From Gloeothece verrucosa PCC 7822 (lineage in GTDB: Bacteria; Cyanobacteriota; Cyanobacteriia; Cyanobacteriales; Microcystaceae): a DNA stretch of 64,000 bases. This document shows positions 9,104-18,442 of the stretch, in pieces (positions within the stretch are counted from its first letter, which is position 1; the number at the start of each line of letters is the position of its first letter). The notes beneath the pieces are model-generated. The model saw only the letters and a program-made list of their open reading frames with translations. It was not told the origin of the DNA and made no database searches. The position numbers and the translations under genes were made by a program. The stretch covers positions 124,001 to 188,000 of the forward strand of contig NC_014502.1 in assembly GCF_000147335.1 (NCBI RefSeq), in the 5' to 3' direction.

Positions 9104-9757
9104 ATGAAAATTAACGCCGATTTTAGCCAACGTGCAGTTCAACAGACTCAAGAACTCCCCTGGATAGATTCGCCCATGCCGGGGGTACAACGTAGAATGC
9201 TCGAAAGAGACGGAGAAGAAGTTGCCAGGGCCACATCTATAGTTCGTTATGCTCCTGGGAGTTCTTTCTCTGCACACACACATGGGGGTGGTGAGGAGTT
9301 TCTTGTATTAGAAGGCGTTTTTTCGGACGAAATGGGAGATTATACAGCCGGAACCTATGTTAGAAATCCTGTAAGCTCAAGGCATACACCATTCAGTAAT
9401 GAGGGTGCAGTAATACTGGTGAAGCTGTGGCAAATGTCACCCCTGGACCAAACCCGTGTTGTCATTGATACTAATAATCAACCTTGGAAACAGGGATTAA
9501 ATGAGGGTGAACAAATAATCCCCCTGCATACCTATGAGACTGAGAATGTTGCATTAGTTAAATGGGAACGAGGGACACAGGTAAAAAATTATGCTCATTT
9601 GGAGGGAGAGGAGATTTTTGTCTTACAAGGTGAGTTTTCGGATGAATTGGGGACTTATCCACAAGGATGTTGGATCAGGAATCCTCCAGGGGTCGTCCCT
9701 AGTCGGTTTACGGAACAGGGATCTTTACTGTATCTGAAAACTGGGCATTTGGGTTAA
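9104..9757 (+). CDS. Bicupin protein related to the ChrR C-terminal cupin
   Basis: Two cupin domains. The first has FSAHTHGGGEEFLVLEGVFSD around residues 46-66. The second has a degenerate counterpart (NYAHLEGEEIFVLQGEFSDE). Both end in a YVRNP/WIRNPPG turn. The histidines and glutamate of domain one could bind a metal as in ChrR-like cupins. Domain two has only one clear histidine. The frame opens at 9074, but the ATG at 9104 gives a normal domain start. Role unknown, with oxidative or anti-sigma functions known in relatives. Confidence 0.75.
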   Translation: MKINADFSQRAVQQTQELPWIDSPMPGVQRRMLERDGEEVARATSIVRYAPGSSFSAHTHGGGEEFLVLEGVFSDEMGDYTAGTYVRNPVSSRHTPFSNEGAVILVKLWQMSPLDQTRVVIDTNNQPWKQGLNEGEQIIPLHTYETENVALVKWERGTQVKNYAHLEGEEIFVLQGEFSDELGTYPQGCWIRNPPGVVPSRFTEQGSLLYLKTGHLG

Positions 9758-9800
9758 TCATCAAAACCGAAAAAATTTAGTATTAATTGACAAGTTATTT

Positions 9801-10190
9801 TTAATCCCAAATCCGTTGAATATTATAGCTATCAAAGGCTAAATCTCGACTTAAAATAGAAACATCTTCAACTATTGCCTGTGCGATCAGGAGTCGGTCA
9901 AAGGGGTCATTATGATGGAAGGGGAGAGTGGAAATAACGGACAGATGACTCAAGCTGATTGGCAAGAGTTCAAAGTCTTCCAGTTTAACCTTTTGTTGTA
10001 TGTAATCTTCTAGAGGTAAAGCTAATGTTAACTTATTTTTACTCTGTTTAATCGCCATTTCCCAGACTGTAGCGAAACTGATTAATTTTTTGCATTTAAC
10101 ATCTTCCATCAAAATTCGGGCAGTATTACTTAATTTAGGGTCGCCATTAAAGAACCATAAAAACGCATGAGTGTCTATCAATAATCTCAT
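9801..10190 (-). CDS. PIN-domain toxin, VapC-like ribonuclease
   Basis: A 129-aa PIN domain with the expected acidic residues: D6 (LLIDTHAF), E44 (TVWEMAIK), D95 and D98 (HNDPFDRLLIAQA), then a final strand with ILSRD. It should cleave RNA when freed from its antitoxin. It starts exactly at the stop of the upstream antitoxin gene (ATG overlapping TGA), the usual two-gene toxin-antitoxin layout. Confidence 0.9.
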   Translation of the reverse strand: MRLLIDTHAFLWFFNGDPKLSNTARILMEDVKCKKLISFATVWEMAIKQSKNKLTLALPLEDYIQQKVKLEDFELLPISLSHLSVISTLPFHHNDPFDRLLIAQAIVEDVSILSRDLAFDSYNIQRIWD

Positions 10191-10417
10191 TAGGTATAGT
10201 CTTTAAAATCATCTAGGGGTTCATCAAAATCATCGGACAAAGAAATTAAGCCTTTATCGCTTCCAAAAAGAGGAGAACGTATGGCAACCGATTCAAGAGA
10301 GACTAACTTGGCCATAGGTTGATTATTTTTGGTAATAATAATTTCTTCCCCCTGTCCGACTATTTCAATTAACTCCGACAATTCTAAAATAGCTTGGTTA
10401 ATATCGATTGTTTTCAT
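10190..10417 (-). CDS. Phd/YefM-type antitoxin of the PIN toxin
   Basis: A 75-aa protein beginning with the Phd/YefM fold: MKTIDINQA, then a helix, then GEEIIITKNNQPMAKLVSL. It ends in an acidic, flexible tail rich in aspartate (about residues 60-75) that should cover the toxin. It precedes and overlaps the toxin gene and probably represses the pair's promoter. Confidence 0.85.
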   Translation of the reverse strand: MKTIDINQAILELSELIEIVGQGEEIIITKNNQPMAKLVSLESVAIRSPLFGSDKGLISLSDDFDEPLDDFKDYT

Positions 10418-10642
10418 CGGTTAATTTCTCGCTCCCGGAATTATGTGAATATTAATGACCATCGCTCAAAGCGCACAGAACGCAACTTCAATTACGGAGG
10501 GCATAGCCTTTACCTAATTATAGCGGAGGTAGTCTAGCAACAACCTAAAGAAAGAAAAGAAAGACAGCGCTCCCTTGCGATGCTTGTATGAGTCGATGGC
10601 AAAAATGTCTGAAGCTCTTGCCCTTTTTTGCTCGGCTCAAGT

Positions 10643-11705
10643 TTAAATTTTATTAATTTCTCGTTTAATTCTCAATAAAATTTGATTATGAGTAGGACTA
10701 GAAATCCTTAATTGTTCAGCTTTTTTAAGCCAAAAGCTAACTTGTCCTTCATTGCCTAAAAAAATAATCGGCTTTAGCTAAATAACAACAGCTAATAAAT
10801 CGATCAACGGCATCGTTTTCTCTTTCGGTTAAGGGAAGTAACATCTCTTTCCCCTCTTGGTATTTTCCTAATTCAATTAAAATCGAACCTCTAGTCCCTT
10901 GAAGAGTTTTGATGTCGTTATCTAACGATAAAGCTTCTGCCGACCATCGCTCCGCCTTGCTTAGATATTTTTTTTCTCCATAGTTAATGACGATAGAAGC
11001 GAGAAGATCGATAAGATAAATTCTCTCTCTGTTGGCGAGTTCTGGAGCCTTTAAAAGTTGCTCTAGTAAGTTAACCGCTTGCTCAAAGTTTTTTTGTTGG
11101 AACTCAGTTTGGGCTTGAAATAAAATTTGTAATTTGTTTAAATCTTTATTGAACCAAGGAGTGACTGTAGTGCTTTGACTTGCTTCGTACCTAGCTAAAC
11201 CTAGAAGAATCTGCATTAATTGTTGTTTATTTTTAGTTAAAGCATTAAAGATTTGCTTCCCATCGTTGGGACAACTTCTACCATAAAGAACGCTTTCTAG
11301 TGGGATAAGATTAGTTACTAGGAGCAGAAACTCAAAAAAAGCTAATCCTTGAATAATTATATACCAACTAATATCTAGATTAAAAAGCCGGGAATGGCAA
11401 ATCTTATTAAGGATCAGCAAAAAAAAACAGTTAACGCTCGGTCCTCCCAAATACATTAGTAGTAATTTTGGCTTAAGTCTATCTAAAGATAAGTTAGATA
11501 TATAGGTTATTCCCGAAGACGGGTAAGTTCTCAACTCGAATATAGATTTAAATAATTTTAGTTGTAAAATTTTGGGTCCGGTTCCCACTCGAACAAAATA
11601 AGGATTAAAGCCAACCGTCTTAGCGGCTAAGAGATGCCCCATTTCATGACAAAATATTGAAAAATGGAGCCAGAAAAAACTAATTAAAATAAAATTTAAG
11701 TCCAT
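10643..11705 (-). pseudogene. M50 site-2-type membrane protease with TPR tail, frameshifted near its end
   Basis: The main frame is 318 aa. HEMGH at residues 20-24 is the zinc-binding motif of the M50 family. PNDG near D148 is the second motif, and several hydrophobic segments fill residues 1-145. The C-terminal half is helical and TPR-like. The frame stops at 10749 just after a run of seven T (sense strand; A7 at 10758-10764). With six T it would continue for about 30 more residues, with a normal helical sequence (GNEGQVSFWLKKAEQLRI), to a stop at 10643. The catalytic part is intact, so a slightly shortened protease may still be made. Confidence 0.75.
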
Positions 11706-11955
11706 GAAAAATCGCTATACCTTTGACTACGACCAGGTTTTATCTATAAATTTGTCATTCAACCGTGCTAGTGTTAGTATTCCCAATTAATTAGGGTTTT
11801 AGCTCAGTATTAATACGATACATATTTAAAAACAAAGAAAAATCGTATTGAATGAAGATTAGGATAGCTGGCGCACCCTCGATGATGAACGCTGACCATT
11901 GATTAAAAAAAGTAATAGAAAACGGATTTAATCAAGATAATTTTGTCGATCACAA

Positions 11956-12390
11956 GTGATGGGAGATGCTGGTGATACAAGATCCCAAGTTAAAGAGGAA
12001 AGCCGCTTGGTTTCCCCTTTAATTAATCGAGAAATGGTTAAAGTAAAAAACACAGGGTCTGTACAAGCTTATTGTAATGCTCCTGTACCTCCGACTGAAT
12101 TAATTGTTTCAAAACCCCTACCTTTAAATGAATCAGCGCAACCTAACCGGACTCAAGAGACTAATTCTGTTGAGGTCACTTTGATAATTTGCCGGTTCTC
12201 GGGAAATTTAGCCGATGTTGAGCCAATATTTCAAGGAAGTGATTATTATCTTAATTTGAATCCCAATTTACCTTTTATACTACGACAACAAATGCTCCGC
12301 GATTATTTATTCGACAAGAAAGAACAAGCTCAACAACAATGGAGAAGTATTTCTCAGAAACGAACTCTTCCGTCTGTGGATTTAGATTAG
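11956..12390 (+). CDS. Hypothetical protein, 144 aa
   Basis: A GTG at 11956 is followed directly by an ATG at 11959. Either could start it. The first 70 residues look disordered, and the last 70 are more structured (TLIICRFSGNLADVEPIF onward). It has no motif I know. It converges with the minus-strand gene at 12401, only 10 bases apart. Confidence 0.45.
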   Translation: MMGDAGDTRSQVKEESRLVSPLINREMVKVKNTGSVQAYCNAPVPPTELIVSKPLPLNESAQPNRTQETNSVEVTLIICRFSGNLADVEPIFQGSDYYLNLNPNLPFILRQQMLRDYLFDKKEQAQQQWRSISQKRTLPSVDLD

Positions 12391-12400
12391 CGATCGCCGG

Positions 12401-12958
12401 TTATAATTCCGTTGGGGAGGGAATTTCTAAAATTTCCTCAAATAATTTTTTAAGTGTAATCGGGTTGGGGCCTGATTTTAAGTTCTCATCAAAAGTCATA
12501 TTCAAGATCAAATCTTCATAAAAAGGTTGCAGAGGTTCTATATATTCTTCCCTCATTCGAGGTGATAAATATTTTTTAAAATAAAAACAAACCAGTACCA
12601 CTTGCATAACCCACTCGGCGACTTGAGTGATTCGGTTATCGTGATCCCTTAATAGCTGTATTCGCTCAAGTTCGTCATAAAATTTTCCTAAAATAATGAC
12701 CCCTAACTTTTCTCTATCTTCAGGATGATAAAAACTTAGATAACTCTCTATCCATTTTTGATACTCTTGAAAATAAGCGAGGTTTTTTTCGTCATCATTT
12801 AAAGAAATAAATTTAGTTTCAAATTCCTGGGACTGAGATTCATATTCGCTGAAAAACTTAAGTAAATGTTTTTCCCATTGGTAAGAATGAAGTCGGGAAA
12901 ATTTTTTTTGACCATAATCATCCCCTAAGTTTTTTTTCCTTCTTTTCGCTTCTCCCAT
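12401..12958 (-). CDS. MGEAKRRK-headed cyanobacterial hypothetical protein
   Basis: A 185-aa protein. The N terminus MGEAKRRKKNLG is the signature of a common cyanobacterial family of unknown role. The rest is helical and rich in charged and aromatic residues, with one possible amphipathic helix at about 113-130 (EWVMQVVLVCFYFKKYL). The basic head could bind nucleic acid, but this is inference. Confidence 0.65.
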   Translation of the reverse strand: MGEAKRRKKNLGDDYGQKKFSRLHSYQWEKHLLKFFSEYESQSQEFETKFISLNDDEKNLAYFQEYQKWIESYLSFYHPEDREKLGVIILGKFYDELERIQLLRDHDNRITQVAEWVMQVVLVCFYFKKYLSPRMREEYIEPLQPFYEDLILNMTFDENLKSGPNPITLKKLFEEILEIPSPTEL

Positions 12959-13003
12959 AGATGTTCCTCTTGAAAAATTTACAATACATTAGCTTTTCAT
13001 CAA

Positions 13004-13234
13004 TTAGCATGGCTCACTTAATTTGATCTCCTGTCTGCCAATTTTTTCCATCAATTCAGAAACGCTTCGACAATGATTTTTGTGAGCAATAACGAGCAAA
13101 TTATCCCAACCCGTATCAGTCAGGGTTATATTACGTTTTTTCTTGGCCTCTTCATAATCCGGCTTGCGTCCTCCCAATTCAAGGTTAGCTAAAGATCTTT
13201 CGTGCATCTGCCGTTTGGTTTTTGTCATAGTCAC
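13004..13234 (-). CDS. Small plasmid-type DNA-binding-like protein
   Basis: A 76-aa protein with a basic N terminus. Residues 35-70 (ITLTDTGWDNLLVIAHKNHC then SVSELMEKIGRQEI) match the pattern of small regulators in which a strand is followed by two helices, as in CopG/RHH-type proteins. It is divergent from the methyltransferase gene 115 bases away, so it might regulate it. Confidence 0.5.
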   Translation of the reverse strand: MTMTKTKRQMHERSLANLELGGRKPDYEEAKKKRNITLTDTGWDNLLVIAHKNHCRSVSELMEKIGRQEIKLSEPC

Positions 13235-13348
13235 TCTCTCTCAAGTTGCCTCTACTCTTAAACCTATCGCACTGTTAAAAACTCGGGCAATTTCCATTTT
13301 ATAAGCCTATAATGGAAACAAGGTAAATGGAATAAGCTCTTAAAGCTA

Positions 13349-15286
13349 ATGGCAACTCGGAAGTTTGGGCAATACAAACCCATAGTTGACAAGGATAATA
13401 CCCCTACCATTGGGACATTGTTCAGTGGTGGTGGATTGTTCGATGTCGGTGCAATGTTAGCGGGAATAAAACCTGTATGGGGCGTTGAATTCGATCCAAA
13501 TAGCCCCTCTTTAAGTTCAGCCATTGCTGAGTGTTATGAAAAGAATTTAGGGCGGCATTTAATTAAAAAGCCAGTTCAAGATGTTGATTTTAGTTCTCTA
13601 GTACCCCCTGACTTTCTCCACTGCTCACCGCCCTGTCAAAAATTCTCTTTGTCCAACCCACAAAGGGGGGAAACTGATAACGACTTAGAACTAGCGCTCA
13701 CTACTCGTAGAGCCATAGAAACTTTAAAACCCCAGGTTTTCACACTGGAGAATGTTGTTCCTTACGCCAAAAGCCTATCATTCCAAACGATTAAAGAAAC
13801 GTTAGAGAAATTGGGATACCAGTACCGAGAATTAATTTTGGATGCTGCTGACTTCGGTGTTCCTCAATGTCGTAAACGTTTTTTCTTAGTCGCCACAAAT
13901 AATTTAATACCCCTAGAATTAACATTACCTAAAAAACTTTCAATTACCTGGTTTGAGGCTACTGTTGATTTAATTGATGACCTACCAGAATCTACTCTGG
14001 CAGCATGGCAATGGCAGCGCTTACCTTTTGATGTGGTCCAAGAGTTTAAAAACGAGGCGGATACTGCCTATTTGATCGAACGCTCCGGGGCCAGAAATGA
14101 TCGTCCTCTACACCTGCGGACTGCCAATCAACCTGCCTGGACGATTAAAGCTGGATTGGGTTCTGACGGGAAGGGAGGAAATCGCCTAGACCCGATCAAC
14201 CTCTACGTTAAAGGAAAAATTCTGCGTCCTACTCCGCGTTTCTTAGCCCGTATCATGTCTGTTCCCGACTGGTACGAGCTTCCCACAGCAATGAGCATTG
14301 CTACCACAATACTTGGCAATGGGGTTTGCCCTCTCGTCGCCCAACAATTATTGACCGCTTTAATTCCTTATTTGGAAAAGGAGAAATTACCCATGTCTGA
14401 CCCCCCTGTTAATGAACCAAATTCTCTAGAAATCGTTAGTGATGAGTATTTAAGTGCGGATGAGGAAAAGGAGCTTTTACGATTAGAGAGAGTTGTGGAA
14501 CGTTCTTTTTATGAGGCGGGAAGTGCTTTGAGGAAAATACGGGCTTTACGGCTTTATCGTGCTAGATTTAATTCTTTTGAAGAATACACTCAAGAACGTT
14601 TCGGTTTTACTCGTCGCCAGCCTTACTATTTAATTGAAGCAGCTAACGTTGTCGACAATCTTAAATCTGAATGTGAACCATTGGTTCACATTTTGCCCTC
14701 CTCAGAGCGACAAGTTAGGCCATTAACCAAATTAAATGCAACAGAACAGCGTTCTGTTTGGAATGATGCAGTCAGTAGGGCGCAAGGAAAAGTCCCGTCG
14801 GGGCGTATAGTCACTGAAGCGTTAGAAGCCTTAAAGCAGCGTGTCCGCGAAAAGTCACTTGCCCCTTTTCCCTACAATGAGGGAGACGTTTGCAAGATTT
14901 TGGTCAAAGGCAATCCCGACCTCAAAGGCAAAGGGGGTCACTGGGGCGTGATAGTGGCGATTAACAATTTTAGCGCCGATATTCAATTGGCTGATGGGAT
15001 TTACTTAGCCAAAGAAGAAAATTTAGAGGAACTTCCCTACACCCCCGAACTCAGAGAGAAAGCCAAAATTATCAGTGATCGCCTCTATAGATTAAGCCAA
15101 CATGAGTTAGAAGACAGTAGCAAGGCATTTATAGCCGAGCTTGGGGCTGAACCCAGAGTTATATTGTCAGACCTAGAAGAACAAATACTCAACTTAATTG
15201 AGAAAAATGTTAATTTATTAGATGATGCTAAAACAGTAGCGATCATGGATTCCCTGGAAGGGAAGAAAAGTGTTTTAAAGGAATAA
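13349..15286 (+). CDS. DNA cytosine-5 methyltransferase fused to a plasmid/phage regulatory domain
   Basis: A 645-aa protein in two parts. Residues 20-350 form a C5 cytosine methyltransferase. The AdoMet-binding motif is GTLFSGGGLFDVG. The catalytic Pro-Cys motif is CSPPCQKFS (about 90-98). ENV lies near 134, QCRKRFF near 172, and the late motif RFLARIMSVP near 305. Residues 370-480 carry a domain common in phage and plasmid proteins (ALRKIRALRLYRARFNSFEE and ERFGFTRRQPYYLIEAANV), likely DNA-binding. Residues 510-600 are a small strand-rich domain (GHWGVIVAINNFSADIQLADG). An internal ATG at 14393 with a plausible N terminus (MSDPPVNEPNS) marks the junction, so the C-terminal part could also be made alone. 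No partner restriction enzyme is seen. Confidence 0.85.
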   Translation: MATRKFGQYKPIVDKDNTPTIGTLFSGGGLFDVGAMLAGIKPVWGVEFDPNSPSLSSAIAECYEKNLGRHLIKKPVQDVDFSSLVPPDFLHCSPPCQKFSLSNPQRGETDNDLELALTTRRAIETLKPQVFTLENVVPYAKSLSFQTIKETLEKLGYQYRELILDAADFGVPQCRKRFFLVATNNLIPLELTLPKKLSITWFEATVDLIDDLPESTLAAWQWQRLPFDVVQEFKNEADTAYLIERSGARNDRPLHLRTANQPAWTIKAGLGSDGKGGNRLDPINLYVKGKILRPTPRFLARIMSVPDWYELPTAMSIATTILGNGVCPLVAQQLLTALIPYLEKEKLPMSDPPVNEPNSLEIVSDEYLSADEEKELLRLERVVERSFYEAGSALRKIRALRLYRARFNSFEEYTQERFGFTRRQPYYLIEAANVVDNLKSECEPLVHILPSSERQVRPLTKLNATEQRSVWNDAVSRAQGKVPSGRIVTEALEALKQRVREKSLAPFPYNEGDVCKILVKGNPDLKGKGGHWGVIVAINNFSADIQLADGIYLAKEENLEELPYTPELREKAKIISDRLYRLSQHELEDSSKAFIAELGAEPRVILSDLEEQILNLIEKNVNLLDDAKTVAIMDSLEGKKSVLKE

Positions 15287-15391
15287 TCTCACGACAAGAG
15301 CTAATAAGAATGGGGACACAAGCACAAGGGCGAAAATATTGAAATTTTTGTCTGCTTCTCGGTATTCAAGACTATTTTAATATTTAAAAAA

Positions 15392-15568
15392 TCAATAAGT
15401 CACTCCAAAAAGCCAGAGGATAACACTAATCATAACTAAACCCAAAAGCACTAATAAAAAAGCTTTATCGTACCAAGCCTCTTGTTGAGCTTTATCGATG
15501 TTCTTTGCCCATGCTGGCGAAGTCAATAAACTGAAAGATATTGAAGTTATCAGCAAAATTTTATTCAT
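15392..15568 (-). CDS. Tiny secreted or anchored membrane protein, 58 aa
   Basis: A 58-aa frame starting at 15568. It has a textbook signal peptide (positively charged start, hydrophobic stretch, then SPAWA as a cleavage site). A short polar linker (KNIDKAQQEAWYDK) and one hydrophobic helix (LLVLLGLVMISVILWLFG) follow. The clear bipartite design argues for a real gene despite its length. Function unknown. Confidence 0.55.
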   Translation of the reverse strand: MNKILLITSISFSLLTSPAWAKNIDKAQQEAWYDKAFLLVLLGLVMISVILWLFGVTY

Positions 15569-15689
15569 TTTTACTTTTTTAAGTATTTTACTATTTTTTC
15601 AATAAAATTTAGTATTTTATAACATTATAATAATAAAATTAGCTCCTTTTTATTTCTCGGCTATACTAAATATTGAGATTAATTTTAAA

Positions 15690-16191
15690 ATGATTATGAC
15701 TACTGAGACTGATACTAAAAATTCAGCTATTGAAACATTGCTCAATCCCGTTGTTTCAAAGGACAAAGGAACACAGAATTTGTGGGTTTTGTTAAGAGAT
15801 GTAAAAAACTTGCTCAGTCAGCAGAATGAACTCCTACAAGAAAATAATCAGCTACTAAGACAGCTTCTCCAAAAAGAAGCTACCAGTAATTATGAAGAGT
15901 TCGAGCCGAATTTCAAAGCTACCTTAAGCGAGTATAAGCATTTCGCTTGGGACAGCATCGGAGCAAAGGTCATATCTTCCGATGGCGAAGGGGTCACGGT
16001 TGTACAGTACCGTTCAAAAGTCTTTGAACGCAGACGCTCCTCAGTCGATGACGTAAAAGGTGCGGCTAGGAAGGTTTTCCTGTGCAACGAAAGCAGCAGA
16101 TGGAAACGTTAAGTATCTTAAATTAATCACGTTTAAGGAAAAGTCTGGAATTAGACCCCTACACGAAGAGATTAAGGAGCAGTTGGATTAA
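15690..16191 (+). pseudogene. Cyanobacterial hypothetical protein, frameshifted near its end
   Basis: The open frame stops at 16112 after 140 codons. A one-base shift near 16060-16066 brings in a sensible continuation (FSCATKAADGNVKYLKLITF and on to IKEQLD) ending at 16191. Residues 25-62 are a coiled coil (LLSQQNELLQENNQLLRQLL). The distal half with the WDSIGAKVISSDGEGVTVVQ pattern is recurrent in cyanobacterial genomes as a small domain with no assigned function. One extra base explains the break. Confidence 0.65.
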
Positions 16192-16312
16192 ATTAGCTTA
16201 CAAAATACGAACCTTTGATTCTGTGTAAATTTTAGTGACTCTTCTTTGTAAAATTTTAGAGATACTTTGATTTTTATGGGTATAATTAAACAAAGTTCCC
16301 CCAATAGTATTT

Positions 16313-18217
16313 ATGTCCAGTTCAGTATTATGGCGCAAACAGTGTAAAAATTTTAGTTGGAATCCGTATCAGAAAAAGGTTCTAGAATGGTCGCTATCTA
16401 GTTCAAAAAACGGACTCATTGGTGCCTGTGCTGGAAGCGGAAAGACAACTTTATTAGAAGGAATAGGCGGCACTCTTCCCACTTCTGCAAAAATTAAAGT
16501 TTTGGCATTTAATCGACACATCGTCGAGCGTTTAACGACTAAAGGTAGATTGCCAAAGAATAGGGTATCAATATCCACGTTACATGGTGCGGCTTTAGGA
16601 CTTTTGCAGCAACTTTTCCGAGGGGCTGCCACAATTGATGAACGCAAATCCTTCGAGATAGCCAAAACAGCTTACGACAAGCTGCTCTTAGGGGCGCAGC
16701 AAAGATATATCCAGTTGATGATCGCGGGCGATCGCTCCGTATCAGCCGAAGAGTTTCCCGTCATGCCACCATTCTTTGATGAGGGCGATCACCTACAAAA
16801 ATTAATTCTCCGCCGATACCTCGCCTTTATAGATGAGTTATTCGGGTTTACACAGATTACTTTAACTGAGCCAACCCCACAGGCGATCGCCTCTATGGCC
16901 GATCACTTCTGTTTAAAATTTAGTGGATGGATATCGAGGTTAACAGAAGAGGCAACAGATGAAGATAAAGATGCAGCCAAAGCTCTAGATGAACGTTGTC
17001 AATATTGGGCTATATTCCTCGTTCCTTATTGCCTTGAATTAGCCGAAAAAATAGCGAGTGAACAGGCGCGGTTAAGCTTTAACGATTGCCTTTGGTTGTG
17101 TCACAAATGAGAGCTAACTCCGTCCCGTTATAATTACGTTTTAGTCGATGAAAGTCAAGACCTTAATAGAGCGCAAGCGGCTTTAGTATCAAGTTATCAA
17201 AGACAGGGAGCTAGAGCAATCTTTTGTGGAGACAGACGACAATCGATACAGGGGTTTCAAGGGGCAGATCCTAATGCCTGGGAATACATCAAAGGAGAAT
17301 TTAGCTGTGATGAGTTACCGTTGCTTATCTCTCACAGATGCGGGAAATCAATCATTAGATTAGCGCAGAAAGTCGTCCCCGATATCGAAGCCGATCCTCA
17401 TCAAATTGAGGGCACAGTGGCCGTTGTCAATCACCAAACAGTTTTAGCCAATTTACAAGGCGGAGATTTATTAATTTGTCGGTTCAATGCCCCTCTATTC
17501 AGTTGGTGTTTAGCGGCATTACGTGCGGGGTATTCTGCGACGATTAGAGGTCGAGATATAGGTAAGAGTTTGGTAAGCTTTGCGAGGAACTATTTAGATG
17601 AACCCACTGACTGGCCTGATGTCTGGTGGGAACGGTTCAATCAGTTAGTGGCGGCTGAAATCTTACAGTTAGCGGAGACTAACCAGAAACAAAAGGCCGA
17701 GGCTCTACAAGATCGTTACTGGTCTATTAGTTACTGCTATAATGAGTTGGGAGGCAGTTGTCACTCCTTCGATCTGTTCGCTCAAAAACTATTAAATTTA
17801 TTCAATGATGATTCGCGTAAACAAATAGTATTTTCGTCAATTCATCGAGCCAAGGGCGATGAGAGTGATCGTTGCTTTATTTTAAAAGCAGACTGTTTGC
17901 CCTACGTTGATAAGGCTAAAAAGTCTTGGCAGATTGAGCAAGAATATAATCTTTTATATGTTGCTATTACCAGGGCAAAAAAAGAACTATATTTAGTCCC
18001 ATTCGGGAAAAATGATAGTGTTGTTTATTCTCCTGGTGTACCCTTAGAAGTATTGGATAAACCCCCAGAAGAAATTATTAGCTTTCCCGTTCTGCCAGAA
18101 ACAGACTCAAGGGATAAAGCAACTCAATCTCCTGAATTCCTGATTGATACAAAAATTGAGTCACAACAGTGCGATGAAAAGCCTAAAGACACGGTTGTAC
18201 AATTGAGTTTATTTTAA
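16313..18217 (+). pseudogene. UvrD-like superfamily 1 helicase interrupted by one in-frame TGA
   Basis: The frame spans 635 codons with one TGA at 17108-17110. Upstream are the Q-like segment and Walker A (GACAGSGKTT, about residues 37-46) and motif Ia (AFNRHIVERL). Right after the TGA comes Walker B (YVLVDESQDLN), then motif III (IFCGDRRQSIQGFQGAD), motif IV (HRCGKSI), motif V (SIHRAKGDESDR) and motif VI (YVAITRAKKELYLVP). All helicase motifs are therefore present, but on two frames split by one codon. Without read-through the first product lacks Walker B and the second lacks Walker A. It is a DNA helicase/ATPase of the UvrD/Rep type, active only if the TGA is read. Confidence 0.85.
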
Positions 18218-18283
18218 GATTCCTGGATTAATTTTGATTGGTAAGTGCGAGAAAAGTTTTCTTGAATAAAGTTAATAAATTAT

Positions 18284-18404
18284 GCTCCAAGAACTACAAA
18301 TTGAAAATTTTAGCTAATTCAACAGAATTTTTCCTTAGATCAAGCCATTAACGAATTGTTTGACAAGAATTGGGAAAATTCTTCTCGACAGAAAAAGGCT
18401 TAAA
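18284..18404 (+). pseudogene. Degenerate short coding remnant
   Basis: An ATG-led stretch (MLQELQIENFS) hits a stop and then continues in another frame as IQQNFSLDQAINELFDKNWE to a stop at 18404. It looks like the ends of a small gene with an internal damage site. The family is not recognised. Confidence 0.3.
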
Positions 18405-18415
18405 TAATGCCCAGA

Positions 18416-18442
18416 AACTCAAGTGTGCTGCACGCTTGAGTT
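18416..18442. terminator. Bidirectional hairpin between convergent genes
   Basis: A 13-bp stem with one G-T wobble and a one-base loop (arms AACTCAAGTGTGC and GCACGCTTGAGTT). It sits between the helicase gene and the convergent initiator gene and overlaps the stop of the latter. There is no long T run, so intrinsic termination may be weak, but the position suits a shared 3' boundary. Confidence 0.55.
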
